From: Ianthella basta
Lineage: Eukaryota > Porifera > Demospongiae > Verongiida > Ianthellidae
Reading direction: 5' to 3'
Length of the DNA stretch: 64,000 nt
Assembly: GCA_964019415.1 (NCBI GenBank)
Contig: OZ025885.1
Location: 5,661,444 to 5,725,443 of the forward strand
This document shows positions 1 to 35,053 of the stretch, in pieces; the first letter of the stretch is position 1; every line of letters begins with the position of its first letter. Both the position numbers and the translations under genes were made by a program. Below the pieces are notes generated by a model that ran no database searches, had not been told where the DNA came from, and saw only the letters and a list, made by a program, of their open reading frames with translations.

Positions 1-690
1 GATCTTGACTACTGTGACGTATTATTCATCAGCTGTCACGCGTCACGTGCTTGGATCAGCTGCTCCCAGCAGGAGGCCTTCTTCATCACAGAACAGGACA
101 TGCATCCGGCTACACATTTGAAATGGCTGTCTTGCTGCTATTAAAGGTGTACATGAGCACCATTCTGGACAGTCCCTTGGGTAAGGCCACGGTAAAGGCA
201 GAGAGCATTACTGACAGAGGAGGAGAGGGTGGCAGCAGACAAGAGCTTCTCTAGCTACCAAAGACAAATCAGTAGGGAAGGGAGTTGGAGGGTGTGGAGG
301 GAAGGGGTACAAGAGGGATGAGGAGGAGGGGGAGGGGCTGTGAGTGGGACATGCCAACTAGGGTAGGGCCGTAGCACCAAGATAAAAATCGGTCAGGCCA
401 TAGATGACGTGACGCAAACTAGGGAGGCTGGGGGCATGCCCCCCCCCAGGAAAATTTTTGAAATTTAGATGTTCTGTGAGTACTTTTGGAGCAATTCTAG
501 GCCCACCAACACTTCAATGAGTATGATAAAATGTAACATCTACCAACAGGCACTTACAGCAGGAAAGGCGATCAAGTGCCATGAAACAGGTAATACAATG
601 CATTCAAATAAGAAGATTGCGCATTAAAAATCGAAATCTAGTGGTTTTGGCTGTCTCTTCGATGCTAGGCAGCACAAACCTCTCCTACCC
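1..690. other. Non-coding left edge
   Basis: No gene was recognised. The stretch contains a purine-rich segment (about 210-350) and a run of C near 440. It precedes the left edge of the 8.2 kb duplication, so it is single-copy in this window. Confidence 0.5.
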
Positions 691-956
691 TTGAATAGAA
701 GACACCATCAATGCAAAGGGTGTGTAAAAATGTTTCCTCCAAAGACAGGAGGAGGGCCGGTCCATGCAAAGAGGGGGGCCAGCTGGTCCATGCAACAAGG
801 AGGGCTGGTCCATGCAAAGCCCAGGTCATTAACATGCGCTGACTTTGAATACGCTTTCCCCATCCCTACATCTGCCAACATTTTGCCGCTCTTGCTACCA
901 TCCCCTGTTTCTCCACCTGTGTATTATAGTGCAAGTGTACATGTGAGTGTGCAATA

Positions 957-2427
957 ACAAGGGTTGCCACAGGAGACTATCCCATTGCGTGCATATGCCC
1001 ATTCAAGCTACGTACATGTTCCCATGTACAAATATATACCACCATGCTGCATGCATGCATCCATATACAGCGGATTTATGCAACCTTGCAACAGTTCCCA
1101 TACCTGGGTAGTCGTTACCTAGGATATGAACAGGGTGATATATAATAGGTGAGTACAGTACCAGTTCGTATCCTAGGTAACAACTGCCCGTGGTGTGGGA
1201 ACTGTTGCAAGGTTGCGTAAATCCGCTGTACATGACTGAAGCGCTACTGTGCTGTCTGATTTTGCACGGCGATCGATCACACACCAATTAACGCATCAGA
1301 AAACGTCAAAAAACGTCATGCGACATCCGCATAATGGCTGCCGCCGTTAAGGTTGGTTAGAGGACTAAGTATCTGGCTATTCCTTGTTCAAACTAAGTCC
1401 TGCAACACTGTAACAAGACCACTCTGAGTTTAGAACGTTGTTTAACCTTAGGCCAGTACCCCCTTCTCAATTTGAAAGTGTGTTTAGAACGCATATTTTT
1501 GTTCCAGCAGCAAAAACCGGCCGGACTGGTTGCTATGGCCCTGTAGGGTGGCCAGGTGGTATAGCGTGTAATGATGGGAGCAATGTCACTTATTGCACTT
1601 GTGTAAGAGCATGAGTTGTATCCTTGTTGGTGACCTGATTGGTGCACTGTGACCTCGTCACACATGTCAAGTGTAACTGAAGAGCACTTCATACAATTTT
1701 ATCCTCTTCTGTTGTATTTCAAAGGTATTGGTATGTCGTGTCCCTCCTCACCTTCCTTGTGACTGTACTCTCTGGGGCTTTGGATGAGCACATGGGAGTG
1801 GTGTGTCAGGACTGCTGTTCTCTCTGATGTGAGTCAGGGCAGTGGTGTGCGTGCGTGTGTGTGTGTGTGTGTGACCCATGGTCTTGGCATTCTTACTCCT
1901 CCCCTATCTCCCTTCATTCCCACCCTCCACACATTTCTCCTCCCCTTACAGTGAGGAGAGTGACAAGTACCATGTCAATAATGAAAGAACAAAGACCAAA
2001 AAGAACAAAGAAAAAGTCGGGCCCATGCAGGGATTTTGCGACCAGCAATGTCGATAATTATGGTGAAATTCATAAAGCTCTGCAAGTCCACGTGTATACA
2101 TACTTGCATGTATTTAATTTCCACAATCATTGCATATTAATTACAGTATTGTTATTAATTTAGTCTAAATTAAATTGTTATAATATATTCTTGAACATCC
2201 ATAATTCTGCCCTCAATCAATCATTCAGCACTATGGCAATATGTTCACGTTCACCATGCTTATTCACATTGATGGCAAAATGAATTGCATTTGAACTAAT
2301 GGACAATAAAAGTTGTTGCTATAACATAAGCTAAGTTGTTTATTTTAGAAAATCTCTGAATACATGCACATGCATGATCATGATCAAGTTAAAGTAATAC
2401 TGTTACTGTAAATTAAAATATAAAAAA
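957..2427. other. 3' flank of the truncated receptor copy
   Basis: Apart from the hairpin MITE at 1066-1230, no gene was found. The stretch includes a short GT repeat at 1850-1870. It is nearly identical to 9170-10643, and its open frames are not supported by splice or codon evidence. Confidence 0.6.
1066..1230. mobile_element. Hairpin MITE, copy 1
   Basis: Arms of about 60 bases are near-perfect inverted complements around a centre of about 30 bases. The element starts tacagcggatttatgcaacc and ends with its complement, ...aaatccgctgta. It is non-coding and lies downstream of the left receptor copy's stop codon. The same element is at 9280-9444, so it was carried along by the segmental duplication. 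Confidence 0.75.
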
Positions 2428-2433
2428 TTTATT
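2428..2433 (-). terminator. Candidate poly(A) signal, left receptor copy
   Basis: AATAAA on the minus strand, about 213 bases after the stop codon at 2646. It is conserved in the right copy at 10644-10649. No transcript evidence is available. Confidence 0.4.
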
Positions 2434-2645
2434 ATACACACTCTTATATTAGATGATATGATAAGGGTTATAACTTATCACTGTGTGAGGTGAAATGATA
2501 ATGAGGATTTCTGAGCATATAAACACAGCAACCACTGCAATAAACTTCCTATCGACATGATAGGAAGTTTGTCTGATCGACATTAATATAACCACTGTGC
2601 TTGTGCTCAAGAATCCCCATTATCACACTTATAGATTTCTTTTCA

Positions 2646-5600
2646 TTACACAGTCATGGAAGAATTGATTGGTTCACTCTGCAGCTCCATCCGCTCAGGG
2701 GTATTGTTTGATTGAACGTCTCTCTCCTCTTCCTCCATGTGTCTTTGTGGTACACTATCGCTATTTCTAAGATACATTTCAGATACTCCTTCTTCATCTT
2801 CTAAGTGACTTTGCAACTCAAAATCAATACTAACAATGTGTGTTTCTGTCTCTCCATGTTTGAACTCATCCTCTGGGACACTTTGTGGCACACTGTCGCT
2901 ACTTTGGACATGTGTTTCAGCTTTTCCCTCTTCATCCTCCAGTGTACTTTGTGGTACACCACCAGGGAGGTTTGGTAGAGGAATGACAGTGGTAGTCAGG
3001 ATTGACTCAGTGATAAGTGATTCGGGGACTTCTTCTTTTGGTACACTCTGTTTCCTTTGTCTTCTGCAGGAGCCTTGACAAGCAGCTTTCACTTTCAAGC
3101 TAAATATTGAGTGCATGCAGACAAGAAGAGGAGGAAATGTGCATGCATAGTGAATGATAGCTATTAAAGTATACAGTGGAACCTCAGAAATAAGACCACT
3201 GTTATTTTCAATGTGGTCTTAATTCTGAGAACCACAATTCATGTATACATGGATTTGGGACTAAACCAAAGCGGTTTTATTTCTAAGGTGGCCGTTTTAT
3301 AGAGGTGGTCGTTTAGCAGAATTTCACTGTATATAATATATAATATTAATAGTGATTATAGTGTGACACTACAGCGCCCCGTAACCGGGCTGTCTGTGGT
3401 TAGCTGGTGGGGTCGTACTTAATCAAAAGGGCCTGGGTTCGAGGCTAGGTATGACACCTGTTAAAGCTTCCATCCTACCATGGTGCAAGTACTTTGTCAA
3501 CATAAAGCACCTCTACAATTAACAACAGTGTGCATGCCATGCACCTGTCTATTGCAGGCAGGTGAGGAGGTCCTACAGCAGAGTGGTTTGATTTAACGGA
3601 CCTTAGTGTTACAATTTTTGAAGGGTATTTCAAATAAATCTCACATATGCAATTTCTTGTGCAGTGCTCAATTTGCACCCATTATAGCAATGCTGCTGGT
3701 GCTATGCTGGCAATGCAATGTCATTGTGGATATCAGTCCTCTGGGTTTTCTGCAATAACAGCATGCGGCATTTGGAAATTGCACTAGTCTCACTCTGTTA
3801 ACAACAACACATTGTCATGAACAAGTTGAAGATGTTGCTCCATCTCCCACCCCAACCTATACACTATGCATTGACATTACATATAGGAAATTGCCATTTG
3901 TAGGGGGGGGTGGACGAGTGAAGATGTACAAATGTACCAAGCAGTATCTAACTCAGATGCATGATATATAGCTATACCTCTGATGCAACTGAATGTCTAA
4001 CAAACACCTGGCCACTGACAGATTCAAACATCAAATTGAGGAGGCATGACCTATAATAATAATTTATACGTACAGTAGCTGTAACTTATCTACTACTCTC
4101 TGAACATGTATACACAACTCACCGGTATTGTGTGCTCAGTGTCAAGGCAACAGCCCCAACAGCTATTAGAAGTGGCAGGTAGAAGACTAGAGCCAACATA
4201 ATGGAGAACCACTGCGGCTGTGTTATGACGTTAGCAGACTCGCAACCACGGAAGCCTTCACCTGGGATGTGTATCTCAGATGGCGCGGCTGAATCGGGAT
4301 CTTCAACATGGTATTGGAGAAGGATGAGCATGAACAGTAGGAGAGCCTCAAGTATGTTGACGGCCATCTTCTTGTATGGCTGAACATAGACATACAGGAA
4401 GAACACGCAGGCCAGCACAAGGTGCCAGAAAGCCTGTGGAATAGAGGAGCTGTTGTGAAAGCATTGCACCCAAACAAGGGTATACACCATTATATTGTAC
4501 ATCAGTGTATATAAATAATATGCATATATACAAACACTCACCAGTTAACTCATGCATAGACAACAACAACAACATATGTAGGGATGGCACAAAATGTACA
4601 AAGAAAAGGAGTTTACACATTAGCAATGCACCCTATGCATCCAAGGGTGAGGTAGTACTATACTATACATAGGAATATATACACGTACTAGATGGAACCC
4701 TTGCGGTCCTAGTATATTATGGCCAAGAATAGTTTTGATCAGGAGTCATTGTTTCTCTGCAAACAGCAGGAAACTAAAACCTCTGTGATAGAAACATCCA
4801 GCTATGAGTGATTGTTTAATACGTATGTGATTTACTCTCAATCAGTACTAGTTCACTTGCTTCGATCCATGTACAAGGTAACATTGAGCCACTATAATAC
4901 TGAATTACGTATAAAACATTTAGCATGTTGGCAGCTGGCTGTATGCTGCCTTACATATGTACTCGACACTCACCCCGGAGCTGTTGCTGGCCTGAGCTGT
5001 CAGAATCAGCACTCCTCTCCTGACCAACTCCACTGCACCAAACCACCTCAGCTCTTTCTTGTACACAGACACAGCATGTGTGAAGAATAGCTTGACAATA
5101 CTCAGACTGCGTCTCTGCAAACACAACACAAAACAAAACAACAGATGCAAGAAATTATGCATAATTATGCAGTGCAGGATATAACTACTGGGCTATCCAA
5201 CTATACTGAGCAAGGAGTACGGGCTCCCCTTACCTCTACCAAGGTTGGGTGAATGGCCACTGCCAGGAGGAGTAGGGCCAACAGAGTGACACACACCAGA
5301 ACAGCAATGGCAAACAGAGCTAGTGGAATGTGAGATCCAGTGAAGCAGTGAACAGTTCCGTCCAGGTACCAGATCTCGAGGTGGGGTTTGTGTGGAGTGG
5401 TTTGGAGGATAATGGGATAGGGACAGGAGAGGAGCAGAGGGTAATGGGTAGAACGCATACGATGAGGAGGGGAAATGAGTTATCGGTAGAATGTATAGCA
5501 GAGGAAGAATAAGGTATTATTAGGTGAGGTGAGAAGTAAGGAATAGGGCCTGAGTAGAACAGGCCGGACGTCTTGATATAGTTTCTAGAAGTGACCCCAC

Positions 5601-6281
5601 AAACTTGCAGTGTGCATGTATATAGACATAATTATACAAGAAATGACGTTAACCATACAGAGCATGTTAAGACAAAGAAGGCAAGTCAGTGCAAAGACTA
5701 TCTAGATCATAGCTCCAGCTCCACATAACATGAGACGTCCACTCACGGGCGCTCTGTGTCCTTCGTAGTCTGTAAGTAGTGGACAATTGATGATGGCCAT
5801 ACTGGTGTACACCACATGGTTGAACAGCAGCAGAGTGAGAGGCCACAGTCCAATTTCATAGTGGACACGCCTACCTCTGCGTCTGAGAACACTGCAGGAG
5901 AATAGAGGTGATGGTTACCATAGCAACCATGCAAATGTAAATTGGAACAATATGTCACATCATGTCACAACACTTACTGACGAATAAGAAGTTGAATACA
6001 GACCACTAGCACAGCCACCAAGAGAGGGGTGTAACGAATGCCATAAATATCCAGTGCGGTTACCCCTGGAAACAGGCACTCATCCAATGGAAAGTAGAGG
6101 CTAAGAGCATTGTTAATGTAGAAGAGCTGAGAGGGAAGGAAGAAAGGACAGAACTGATAAATGGACTATTTTTCTGAACAGCTCAAGAAAACTTCACACT
6201 CACACCAACACATACACAATCACCCACACCCACAGCCACACCCACTCACACTCCCACACCCACCCACACACACAAGCACAC

Positions 6282-6317
<36 letters not shown>

Positions 6318-8273
6318 CTCACTCCTTGGAACACCTTTAAAATGTAACGTTGCCCAATAATGTATGGAAGAGTCTACATACACACACACATACATAGGAG
6401 AAAGGAATGACCACAATCTATAGACAAGTCATTCTCATACAAAGGAAATAGATGAGTCAATGTGACAATGATCACAATGGAAGTACTAGTTATTGTATAG
6501 AGATGACAATTTAATGATGACAATGAAAGTGAATTTAAAGCAATGAATGAATGTGAGTGTAGTCTGCAGTGGCTTACCTGTAGATAGAACAAGGCAGGGT
6601 AGAGGAGAGAAGGGATGTACTTGGTTAGCTGAAGGATAGCCAGGACTGCTATGACATCTACAATGACTGCACAGGGGAAAACAACAACAACAACAACAAC
6701 AACATTAGCAAAATAACAATACAGAATAAAGTACTAATACATAGATGTTGTAACCTTTACTTGTTACAGTACATACAGGTGCTGTCCATTTGTATTCAGC
6801 AGTAATGAAAATAACCAGCAAAGGATCAATAGGATGCCATAACACAATGCAATTATATACAAAGAAACACGATCACATATGATAATAACTATTATCAGTA
6901 TTAGAAAGTGGAAGCAGTAACATCACAAGATGACACAATGGTAGTCACTTCCTAATTCAGTTAATTATCTGCAATTACTTGTTATATAGAAATTACACTG
7001 ATCAATACCAAGGAAGCAATGAAGCAAGAAGAGGCAATGAAGAAAGTTAGTCTTGTGTAACCAAGACCGATTCCTCCATTTCCACTATTGTACAACAATG
7101 CATGACATCAGAATATAATAATGGAGGAGAGAAACAGTCTGGGCTATGCAAGACTAGGAGAAAGTGAAGAGAATGCAAAGAACACTGAAGAAGAAGCTAC
7201 TGTGGAATGACTCAGAGGAATTCATGCAGAAACAGAAAGGCAATGCTCAGCATACGTATAGGAATGTACTGAAAATGTGCTACAATGTGATTTTTGTATA
7301 TCTGAACCGTCTTCAGAATACTTTAAAGCAAAACATTATAGCTACCATAGCAGTGACCTGCTACGTACAAAGGTACAAAGATGGTTGGCATACCATCTAC
7401 ATAGCATGGGTAAAATCAAGCTTATAATTACAGTTTTGCTGTCAAAATGTTGTTCATTTGTAGCTCTTTCCTATGCAACCTTTGTACAAATTTATACTTG
7501 TTTGCTGTTAAATTGCAGAAACAGCTGCAAGAGACCCAAAGTTTGGATAACTACTAAATAAGATCAGAGCATGCTACAGAAGAATCTGATTGTGTTTGGT
7601 TAATTGACACTAGTACTGATACATCCAGCTACATCCCTGGAGGGGGCCTCACCTAGAGCTGGAATGAGAGCTGCAGTGGCAACAGAACAAGGCACACATC
7701 TGTTGAAGGTTGTTGTGACACCGTACCCATTGGCACATCTACCACATAGGAAGCCTTTAGTAGGAAAATGAGGAATTAGCAAATTAGCAAAGGAACTGTA
7801 CACCCGTGTGCACACACACATACACACACACACACGCACACACACACACACATGCACACACACACACACACACACACACACACCAGTTCTGTTACAGCTG
7901 CACTGTTCATCTGGCTCTTCCTCATTCAGCATGTAGCGGCAAGTGGACTGTTGCTCGGCAACTGCTGTTGGATCAAAGCAGCGACAGTAGGTGTTGGGGC
8001 ATGGGTACACTTGTAATCTGGGCACACCCCCTGAATCAGTGTAGGAACTTCCCCAGTATCCACTCTACAGCAGAGAATACCACAGTGACACTCGTCACAC
8101 GGTCCTTACACTGTACAGACATCATGCAATGGAAAATCTGATTAAGTTAAACTCAGGACACACACTTAGGGTTAACCCTAAGTGTATCTGAAAGGGAACT
8201 GCATTGGCAGGTGATCACACATTTCTACCATATGACACACATGTAACACGTACACACACACATGTGTATGCAT

Positions 8274-8368
<95 letters not shown>

Positions 8369-8874
8369 CTCTCAACACCAAGTTGTCTTCTTCACAATCA
8401 ATGAAGTCCGTTGACTCCCTTCCAGCCTTGCACATACAACTGAAGGAATTCCCCTGTGACGTCTCTTGCAGAGAGAAACCAAGAGGGCAGGGCCCAATGA
8501 CAAAAGAGAAGTTGAACCTGTCTGAGTCACTCTGACCCACAAAGGAGAACAAGGAAAGGACAATCACAGCTCACATTACATTATCAGTGATACCAGCTAA
8601 TACAGGGAAATGGTAGGCATGAAATAGATATATCGTTGGTTAATTTACAAATGTCAACACAGTTCAGAAGATTGTTGGCAAGATTGGATTATTGTTCAGT
8701 GCTCACCTGGTTCCTGCCTGATCTTAAGATGTACACAATCTGTGAGTGTATCTGTGTACCAGTGAGATCTGCTTCTACCTTGGTGGTGTAGGTGAATGTT
8801 AGAGTTCTGTTCTTTGGTTCATGAGTGGCCACTTGCGGTTCGAACTCTAGAAGGCTAGAATTCTGAGTTTGCAG
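2646..8874 (-). CDS. 5'-truncated duplicate of the beta-helix/multi-pass membrane protein gene (exons 8-19 only)
   Basis: Exons on the minus strand are 8707-8874, 8370-8531, 7884-8064, 7653-7754, 6578-6666, 6323-6373, 5978-6126, 5747-5891, 5234-5374, 4974-5114, 4123-4433 and 2646-3099. Every exon has the same length and phase as in the right copy, every splice site is present, and no stop interrupts the 697 codons. The encoded part is a Cys-rich segment, about seven or eight hydrophobic helices and an acidic tail. The signal peptide and beta-helix exons are absent because the duplication breakpoint lies in the intron before exon 8. The first exon begins at an acceptor, not a start codon, so the copy needs a new first exon or splicing from the neighbour. 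Amino-acid changes are few: five in the 104 residues of the exon at 4123-4433 (for example ANVITQ against ANVIAQ). Either the copy is recent or the frame is kept by selection. Confidence 0.8.
3172..3331. mobile_element. TA-flanked MITE, copy 1
   Basis: A 160-base element with imperfect terminal inverted repeats, tacagtggaacct at the left and agaatttcactgta at the right, next to TA. These ends resemble Tc1/mariner or pogo-type MITEs, and the element is non-coding. It lies in the last intron of the truncated receptor copy. The duplicate is at 11367-11543. Confidence 0.65.
3361..3470 (+). mobile_element. tRNA-derived SINE head
   Basis: An A-box-like tggttagctggtggg (about 3398) and a B-box-like gggttcgaggct (about 3435) are spaced as in a tRNA promoter. 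The bases around the B box can pair as a T stem. The acceptor stem and anticodon arm are poor, so this is a tRNA-like SINE rather than a tRNA gene. The duplicate is at about 11574-11684. Confidence 0.5.
7811..7883. repeat. CA microsatellite abutting an exon
   Basis: A compound CA repeat, read as GT in the sense of the gene. Its first GT is the 5' splice site of the exon at 7884-8064. Confidence 0.85.
8275..8365. repeat. CA microsatellite abutting an exon
   Basis: About 90 bases of CA, GT in gene sense. It begins directly after the gttagt donor of the exon at 8370-8531. Confidence 0.9.
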
Positions 8875-9279
8875 CTACAAGGAGAGGAGAGGGGAGGAGG
8901 AAAGGATGGATTGTCCCACCATCAATGCAAAGGGTGCGTAAAAATGTTTCCTCCAAAGACAGGAGGAGGGCCGGTCCATGCAAAGAGGGGGGCCAGCTGG
9001 TCCATGCAACAAGGAGGGCTGGTCCATGCAAAGCCCAGGTCATTAACATGCGCTGACTTTGAATACGCTTTCCCCATCCCTACATCTGCCAACATTTTGC
9101 CGCTCTTGCTACCATCCCCTGTTTCTCCACCTGTGTATTATAGTGCAAGTGTACATGTGAGTGTGCAATAACAAGGGTTGCCACAGGAGACTATCCCATT
9201 GCGTGCATATGCCCATTCAAGCTACGTACATGTTCCCATGTACAAATATATACCACCATGCTGCATGCATGCATCCATA

Positions 9280-9444
9280 TACAGCAGATTTATGCAATCT
9301 TGCAACAGTTCCCATACCTGAGTAGTCGTTACCTAGGATACGAACAGGGTGATATATAATAGGTGAGTACAGTACCAGTTCGTATCCTAGGTAACAACTG
9401 CCCATGGTGTGGGAACTGTTGCAAGGTTGCATAAATCCGCTGTA
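9280..9444. mobile_element. Hairpin MITE, copy 2
   Basis: Duplicate of the 165-base hairpin at 1066-1230, with a few point differences. Confidence 0.75.
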
Positions 9445-10643
9445 CATGACTGAAGCGCTACTGTGCTGTCTGATTTTGCACGGCGATCGATCACACACCA
9501 ATTTACGCATCAGAAAACGTCAAAAAACGTCATGCGACATCCGTATAATGGCTGCCGCCGTTAAGGTTGATTAGGGGACTAAGTATCTGGCTATTCCTTG
9601 TTCAAACTAAGTTCTGCAACACTGTAACAAGACCACTCTGAGTTTAGAACGTTGTTTAACCTTAGGCCAGTACCCCCTTCTCAATTTGAAAGTGTGTTTA
9701 GAACGCATATCTTCAATATTTAGAATTTTTGTTCCAGCAGCAAAAACCGGTCGGACTGATTGCTACGGCCCTGTAGGGTGGTCAGGTGGTATAGCGTGTA
9801 ATGATGGGAGCAATGTCACTTATTGCACTTGTGTAAGAGCATGAGTTGTATCCTTGTTGGTGACCTGATTGGTGCATTGTGACCTCGTCACACATGTCAA
9901 GTGTAACTGAAAAGCACTTCATACAATTTTATCCTCTTCTGTTGTATTTCAAAGGTATTGGTATGTCGTGTCCCTCCTCACCTTCCTTGTGACTGTACTC
10001 TCTGGGGCTTTGGATGAGCACATGGGAGTGGTGTGTCAGGACTGCTGTTCTCTCTGATGTGAGTCAGGGCAGTGGTGTGCGTGCGTGTGTGTGTGACCCA
10101 TAGTCTTGGCATTCTTACTCCTCCCCTATCTCCCTTCATTCCCACCCTCCACACATTTCTCCTCCCCTTACAGTGAGGAGAGTGACAAGTACCATGTCAA
10201 TAATGAAAGAACAAAGACCAAAAAGAACAAAGAAAAAAGTCGGGCCCATGCAGGGATTTTGCGACCAGCAATGTCGATAATTATGGTGAAATTCATAAAG
10301 CTCTGCAAGTCCACATGTAAACATATTTGCATGTATTTAATTTCCACAATCGTTGCATATTAATTACAGTATTATTATTTAGTCTAAATTAAATTATAAT
10401 ATATTCTTGAACATCCATAATTCTGCCCTCAATCAATCATTCAGCACTATGGCAATATGTTCACGTTCACCATGCTTATTCACATTGATGACAAAATGAA
10501 TTGCATTTGAACTAATGGACAATAAAAGTTGTTGCTATAACATAAGTTAAGTTGTTTATTTTAGAAAATCTCTGAATACATGCACATGCATGATCATGAT
10601 CAAGTTAAAGTAATACAGTTACTGTAAAATAAAATATAAACAA

Positions 10644-10649
10644 TTTATT
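10644..10649 (-). terminator. Candidate poly(A) signal, full-length receptor gene
   Basis: AATAAA on the minus strand, about 195 bases after the stop codon. The position matches 2428-2433 in the left copy. Confidence 0.4.
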
Positions 10650-10840
10650 ATACACACTCTTATATTAGATGATATGATAAGGGTTATAACTTATCAGTGT
10701 GTGAGGTGAAATGATAATGAGGATTTCTGAGCATATAAACACAGCAGCCACTGCAATAAACTTCCTATTGATCGACATTAATATAACCACTGTGCTTGTG
10801 CTCAGGAATCCCTGTTATCACACTTATAGATTTCTTTTCA

Positions 10841-23970
<13,130 letters not shown>

Positions 23971-24485
23971 CCTTTAGCTGCTTCTAGCGCTACGAGCTAG
24001 CGATACTGTTTATGTACATGGATGATTGAAGTAGCTTCCGTATTGAGAACTCGAATATTGGATCCTTCCTTCTAGGTAAACCACATCATAACTGCTAGAT
24101 GGTATCACAGTCTCCGGGCGAAAACGTTTCCGTGTAAACGGGGCCTCAGGGTATTACTATATAAACGCCAAGGGCGAAGATGGGAGGGCTCGTATCACGC
24201 AGATTGGTCTCATCAGACACTCGAAGGAAATTCTTTTGAACATGCAATGATCATCATATTACTATAGGTCGAGATTCGCCCTTCGCACTACCTACCCCCC
24301 ATCCTGGCTCCAGCACAGCCCACAGCGAAACCAGCAACTGCACCCTACCACAGGTAGTTACATGCAATCACAGCAGGTTTGTCTTTTAGTAGAGGCATAG
24401 TATATGACATATGTGGCATTGCAACAAGGCCTAATCTAACTATAGTCTAATGTTCATTCTTGCAGTGTCCTGACTTCGCTGGTTC
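23971..24485. other. Intergenic: receptor 5' flank and PABP P1 3' flank
   Basis: About 500 bases between the receptor start codon and the P1 stop codon. It is CpG-rich around 24100-24300. A TTTATATA-like word on the minus strand near 24160 could be a core promoter, but this is weak. The P1 3' flank keeps the word gcagtgtcctgac, which is also found beside P2 and P3. Confidence 0.5.
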
Positions 24486-29074
<4,589 letters not shown>

Positions 29075-29077
29075 CCA

Positions 29078-29132
29078 GCCATTGCAGGGAGCACAGGATG
29101 GTGCAGAAGACAAGTGGGAAGAAACGACGCAT
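29078..29132 (-). pseudogene. Relic of the receptor gene's signal-peptide exon
   Basis: On the minus strand, ATG at 29132 begins a stretch aligned with the receptor's first codons (MRRFFPLVFCTILCS against MCRLLLSLVFCAVLYS). Similarity is lost after about 55 bases. It sits about 200 bases left of the P2 stop codon, as the real exon 1 sits about 500 bases left of the P1 stop codon. It is a remnant of a co-duplicated receptor gene. Confidence 0.6.
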
Positions 29133-29333
29133 GTAGATCTCTTGTCAGTCAACACACCCACACACTAGCATGGTCATGTGCCCTTCCCATGACTTTGAAT
29201 ATTAAACGGTCACGAGCACTAACACACGAATGGCGAACTACTGCAAATCGTACACAATTTGCATGCAGCAAGAACTACGCTGAGTCAAAGAGCTATTGTT
29301 CGTTCTTGCAGTGTCCTGACTTCTCTGGCGTGC

Positions 29334-33429
<4,096 letters not shown>

Positions 33430-34030
33430 CTTTACTGGTGTGCCCTTCCTCTCAAGATGTACTGGCCACAGCAGCAGTGGACAGTTAACTGGTGGTGCTC
33501 CTGGCATGGTGGGAGGGGCTGAGTTGGGACATTTCTTGCTGGTGCACCTGACGACTTCTGGGTGACACCACGTGTCATGCCACCTGTGTGACCCCCCACA
33601 CGCCCCCCCTCGGCCGTAGCCACTCTGTTCGTATGGTCATGTGGTTCCGCCCACTCCGGGGGCCTGCCCCCACTGATTGGGACGTGGGTACTGCATTGGG
33701 GGGAAGTAGGGTCGCTGGCCCTAGGGGGGTAGGGAGGGGAGAGAGAGTGAGAGATTTACATCACGCTTATACCCAAGTCACTGATAATGACAGCTGTATA
33801 GCCATTGTCGTCGTCAGAAGACTTGGCTTAGCTACTGACGTTCGGGTTAGTCACTCATCCATGCAACTCAACATTCCTCAGGAGCACAAAGCACATGTAC
33901 ATCTGTACCATGTGGTGATACACACCATACACTTACTGACACAAGCACTCCATATCTCAATGGTGTGCTACACTGTTACAAATCTCACCTGAGGCATCCC
34001 ACTTTGGTGCATAGTATGGCATGCTGCAAT
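33430..34030 (-). pseudogene. PABP fragment P3 (linker exon and part of the short exon)
   Basis: 33490-33720 matches the Pro/Gly/Arg-rich linker exon with deletions and changed frame. 33987-34026 matches the 48-base exon with a deletion. The MLLE exon is reduced to its flanking word gcagtgtcctgac plus about 50 bases. No RRM exon follows, so it cannot make a PABP. Confidence 0.75.
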
Positions 34031-34665
34031 AGAGGGAGAGATGAGGGGAGAGAGGGCAAACAGCTTCAGCAAGGCAGTTACAGACTACAAACGCATGCAC
34101 ACATGCATACGTACACACACACAGGAACCTAAACGTGGCTAGTCAATTAAAGGAGCATATCTGCATACAGGACACTTTCAATTGATGCAGAAACACTGCA
34201 TGTCACAGAACATCTGCTCACAGCAATCAGATGATACACATCCAGTAATTTCATACCATTTCCAGGAAAATACTTGTAGAACAAGTCACTGAAGGCTGAC
34301 CTCCTCCATAGACAAGCATGAGTCGTCCAAGGAAGCCACAAGAAATAAGAGGTGTGGCAATCAGCTGACTCGGCAGCAAGAGTGAATACGTATTGCCCAC
34401 AAACTACGTATTCACTTACATTGAACAACGTAGCAATGAGCCTCTTCTTCTACAAGAGTGAATAACTACACAACAACTGTACAACGGGTCGCAACCATAA
34501 AAGCCACAGGTAGGATGCTCATGTGGACATCAGTGACCAATGCAGTCGCTATGACAAGACGTAAATACAGTACAGTAAGTGGGGCTGGGCAGTTGCAGGT
34601 TTGTGCAGGTGGCCATGGTCCAGCTACATGAAAGCCTCCCACTTGAAGTGACGCACATGGTAGTT
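34031..34665. other. Low-similarity segment between P3 and the Roco fragment
   Basis: 34260-34400 resembles the array spacers near 37870-37960 and 45720-45860 (ctccatagacaag...tccaaggaagcca). An inverted pair gtgaatacgta...tacgtattcac lies at 34381-34417. No gene was found. Confidence 0.45.
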
Positions 34666-34992
34666 CCTAGTCACTGTGTACGTATATAGTACTTGAATCG
34701 TGTACACCTGACTGTCCCTGCCATGGTGGGAGGGATTGGGCACACTGGGAGGTGTAGGCCTCATCTGTGTTCAGGAGAGGATGCCACTGGGCTCTCTTGA
34801 ACAGGAGGAGGTGGAGTGGTTTGCCCTGCAGAGAAGGATGGGAAAGGATTGATACCAACATCACAAAATATGTACATGGTTAACAGAACGGACAATACAC
34901 ATATACGCATGCGCACGTGCACGCACACACAAACACACACACACAACACACACACACACACATACACACGCACACACACGCACACACACACA

Positions 34993-35053
<61 letters not shown>

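Larger units (their letters stand above)
707..8917. repeat. Left copy of a tandem segmental duplication
   Basis: This segment is repeated head-to-tail at 8921-17498. The left edge is at the shared words accatcaatgcaaagggtg (about 707 and 8921). The right edge is at the shared words gaggaggaaaggatgg (about 8915 and 17500). The offset between copies grows from 8,214 at the left edge to 8,593 at the right edge. An LTR insertion near 13.15 kb and different CA-repeat lengths account for most of that growth. Exons, introns, a hairpin MITE, a TA-flanked MITE and a tRNA-like SINE are all present in both copies. Confidence 0.95.

Noticed and set aside
691-957. Plus-strand frame of about 88 codons repeated at 8869-9171
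   Set aside because: It is repeated only because the whole segment is duplicated. No codon bias or homology supports coding.
3361-3470. Functional tRNA gene
   Set aside because: A- and B-box-like words exist, but there is no convincing acceptor stem or anticodon arm. It is more likely a SINE head.
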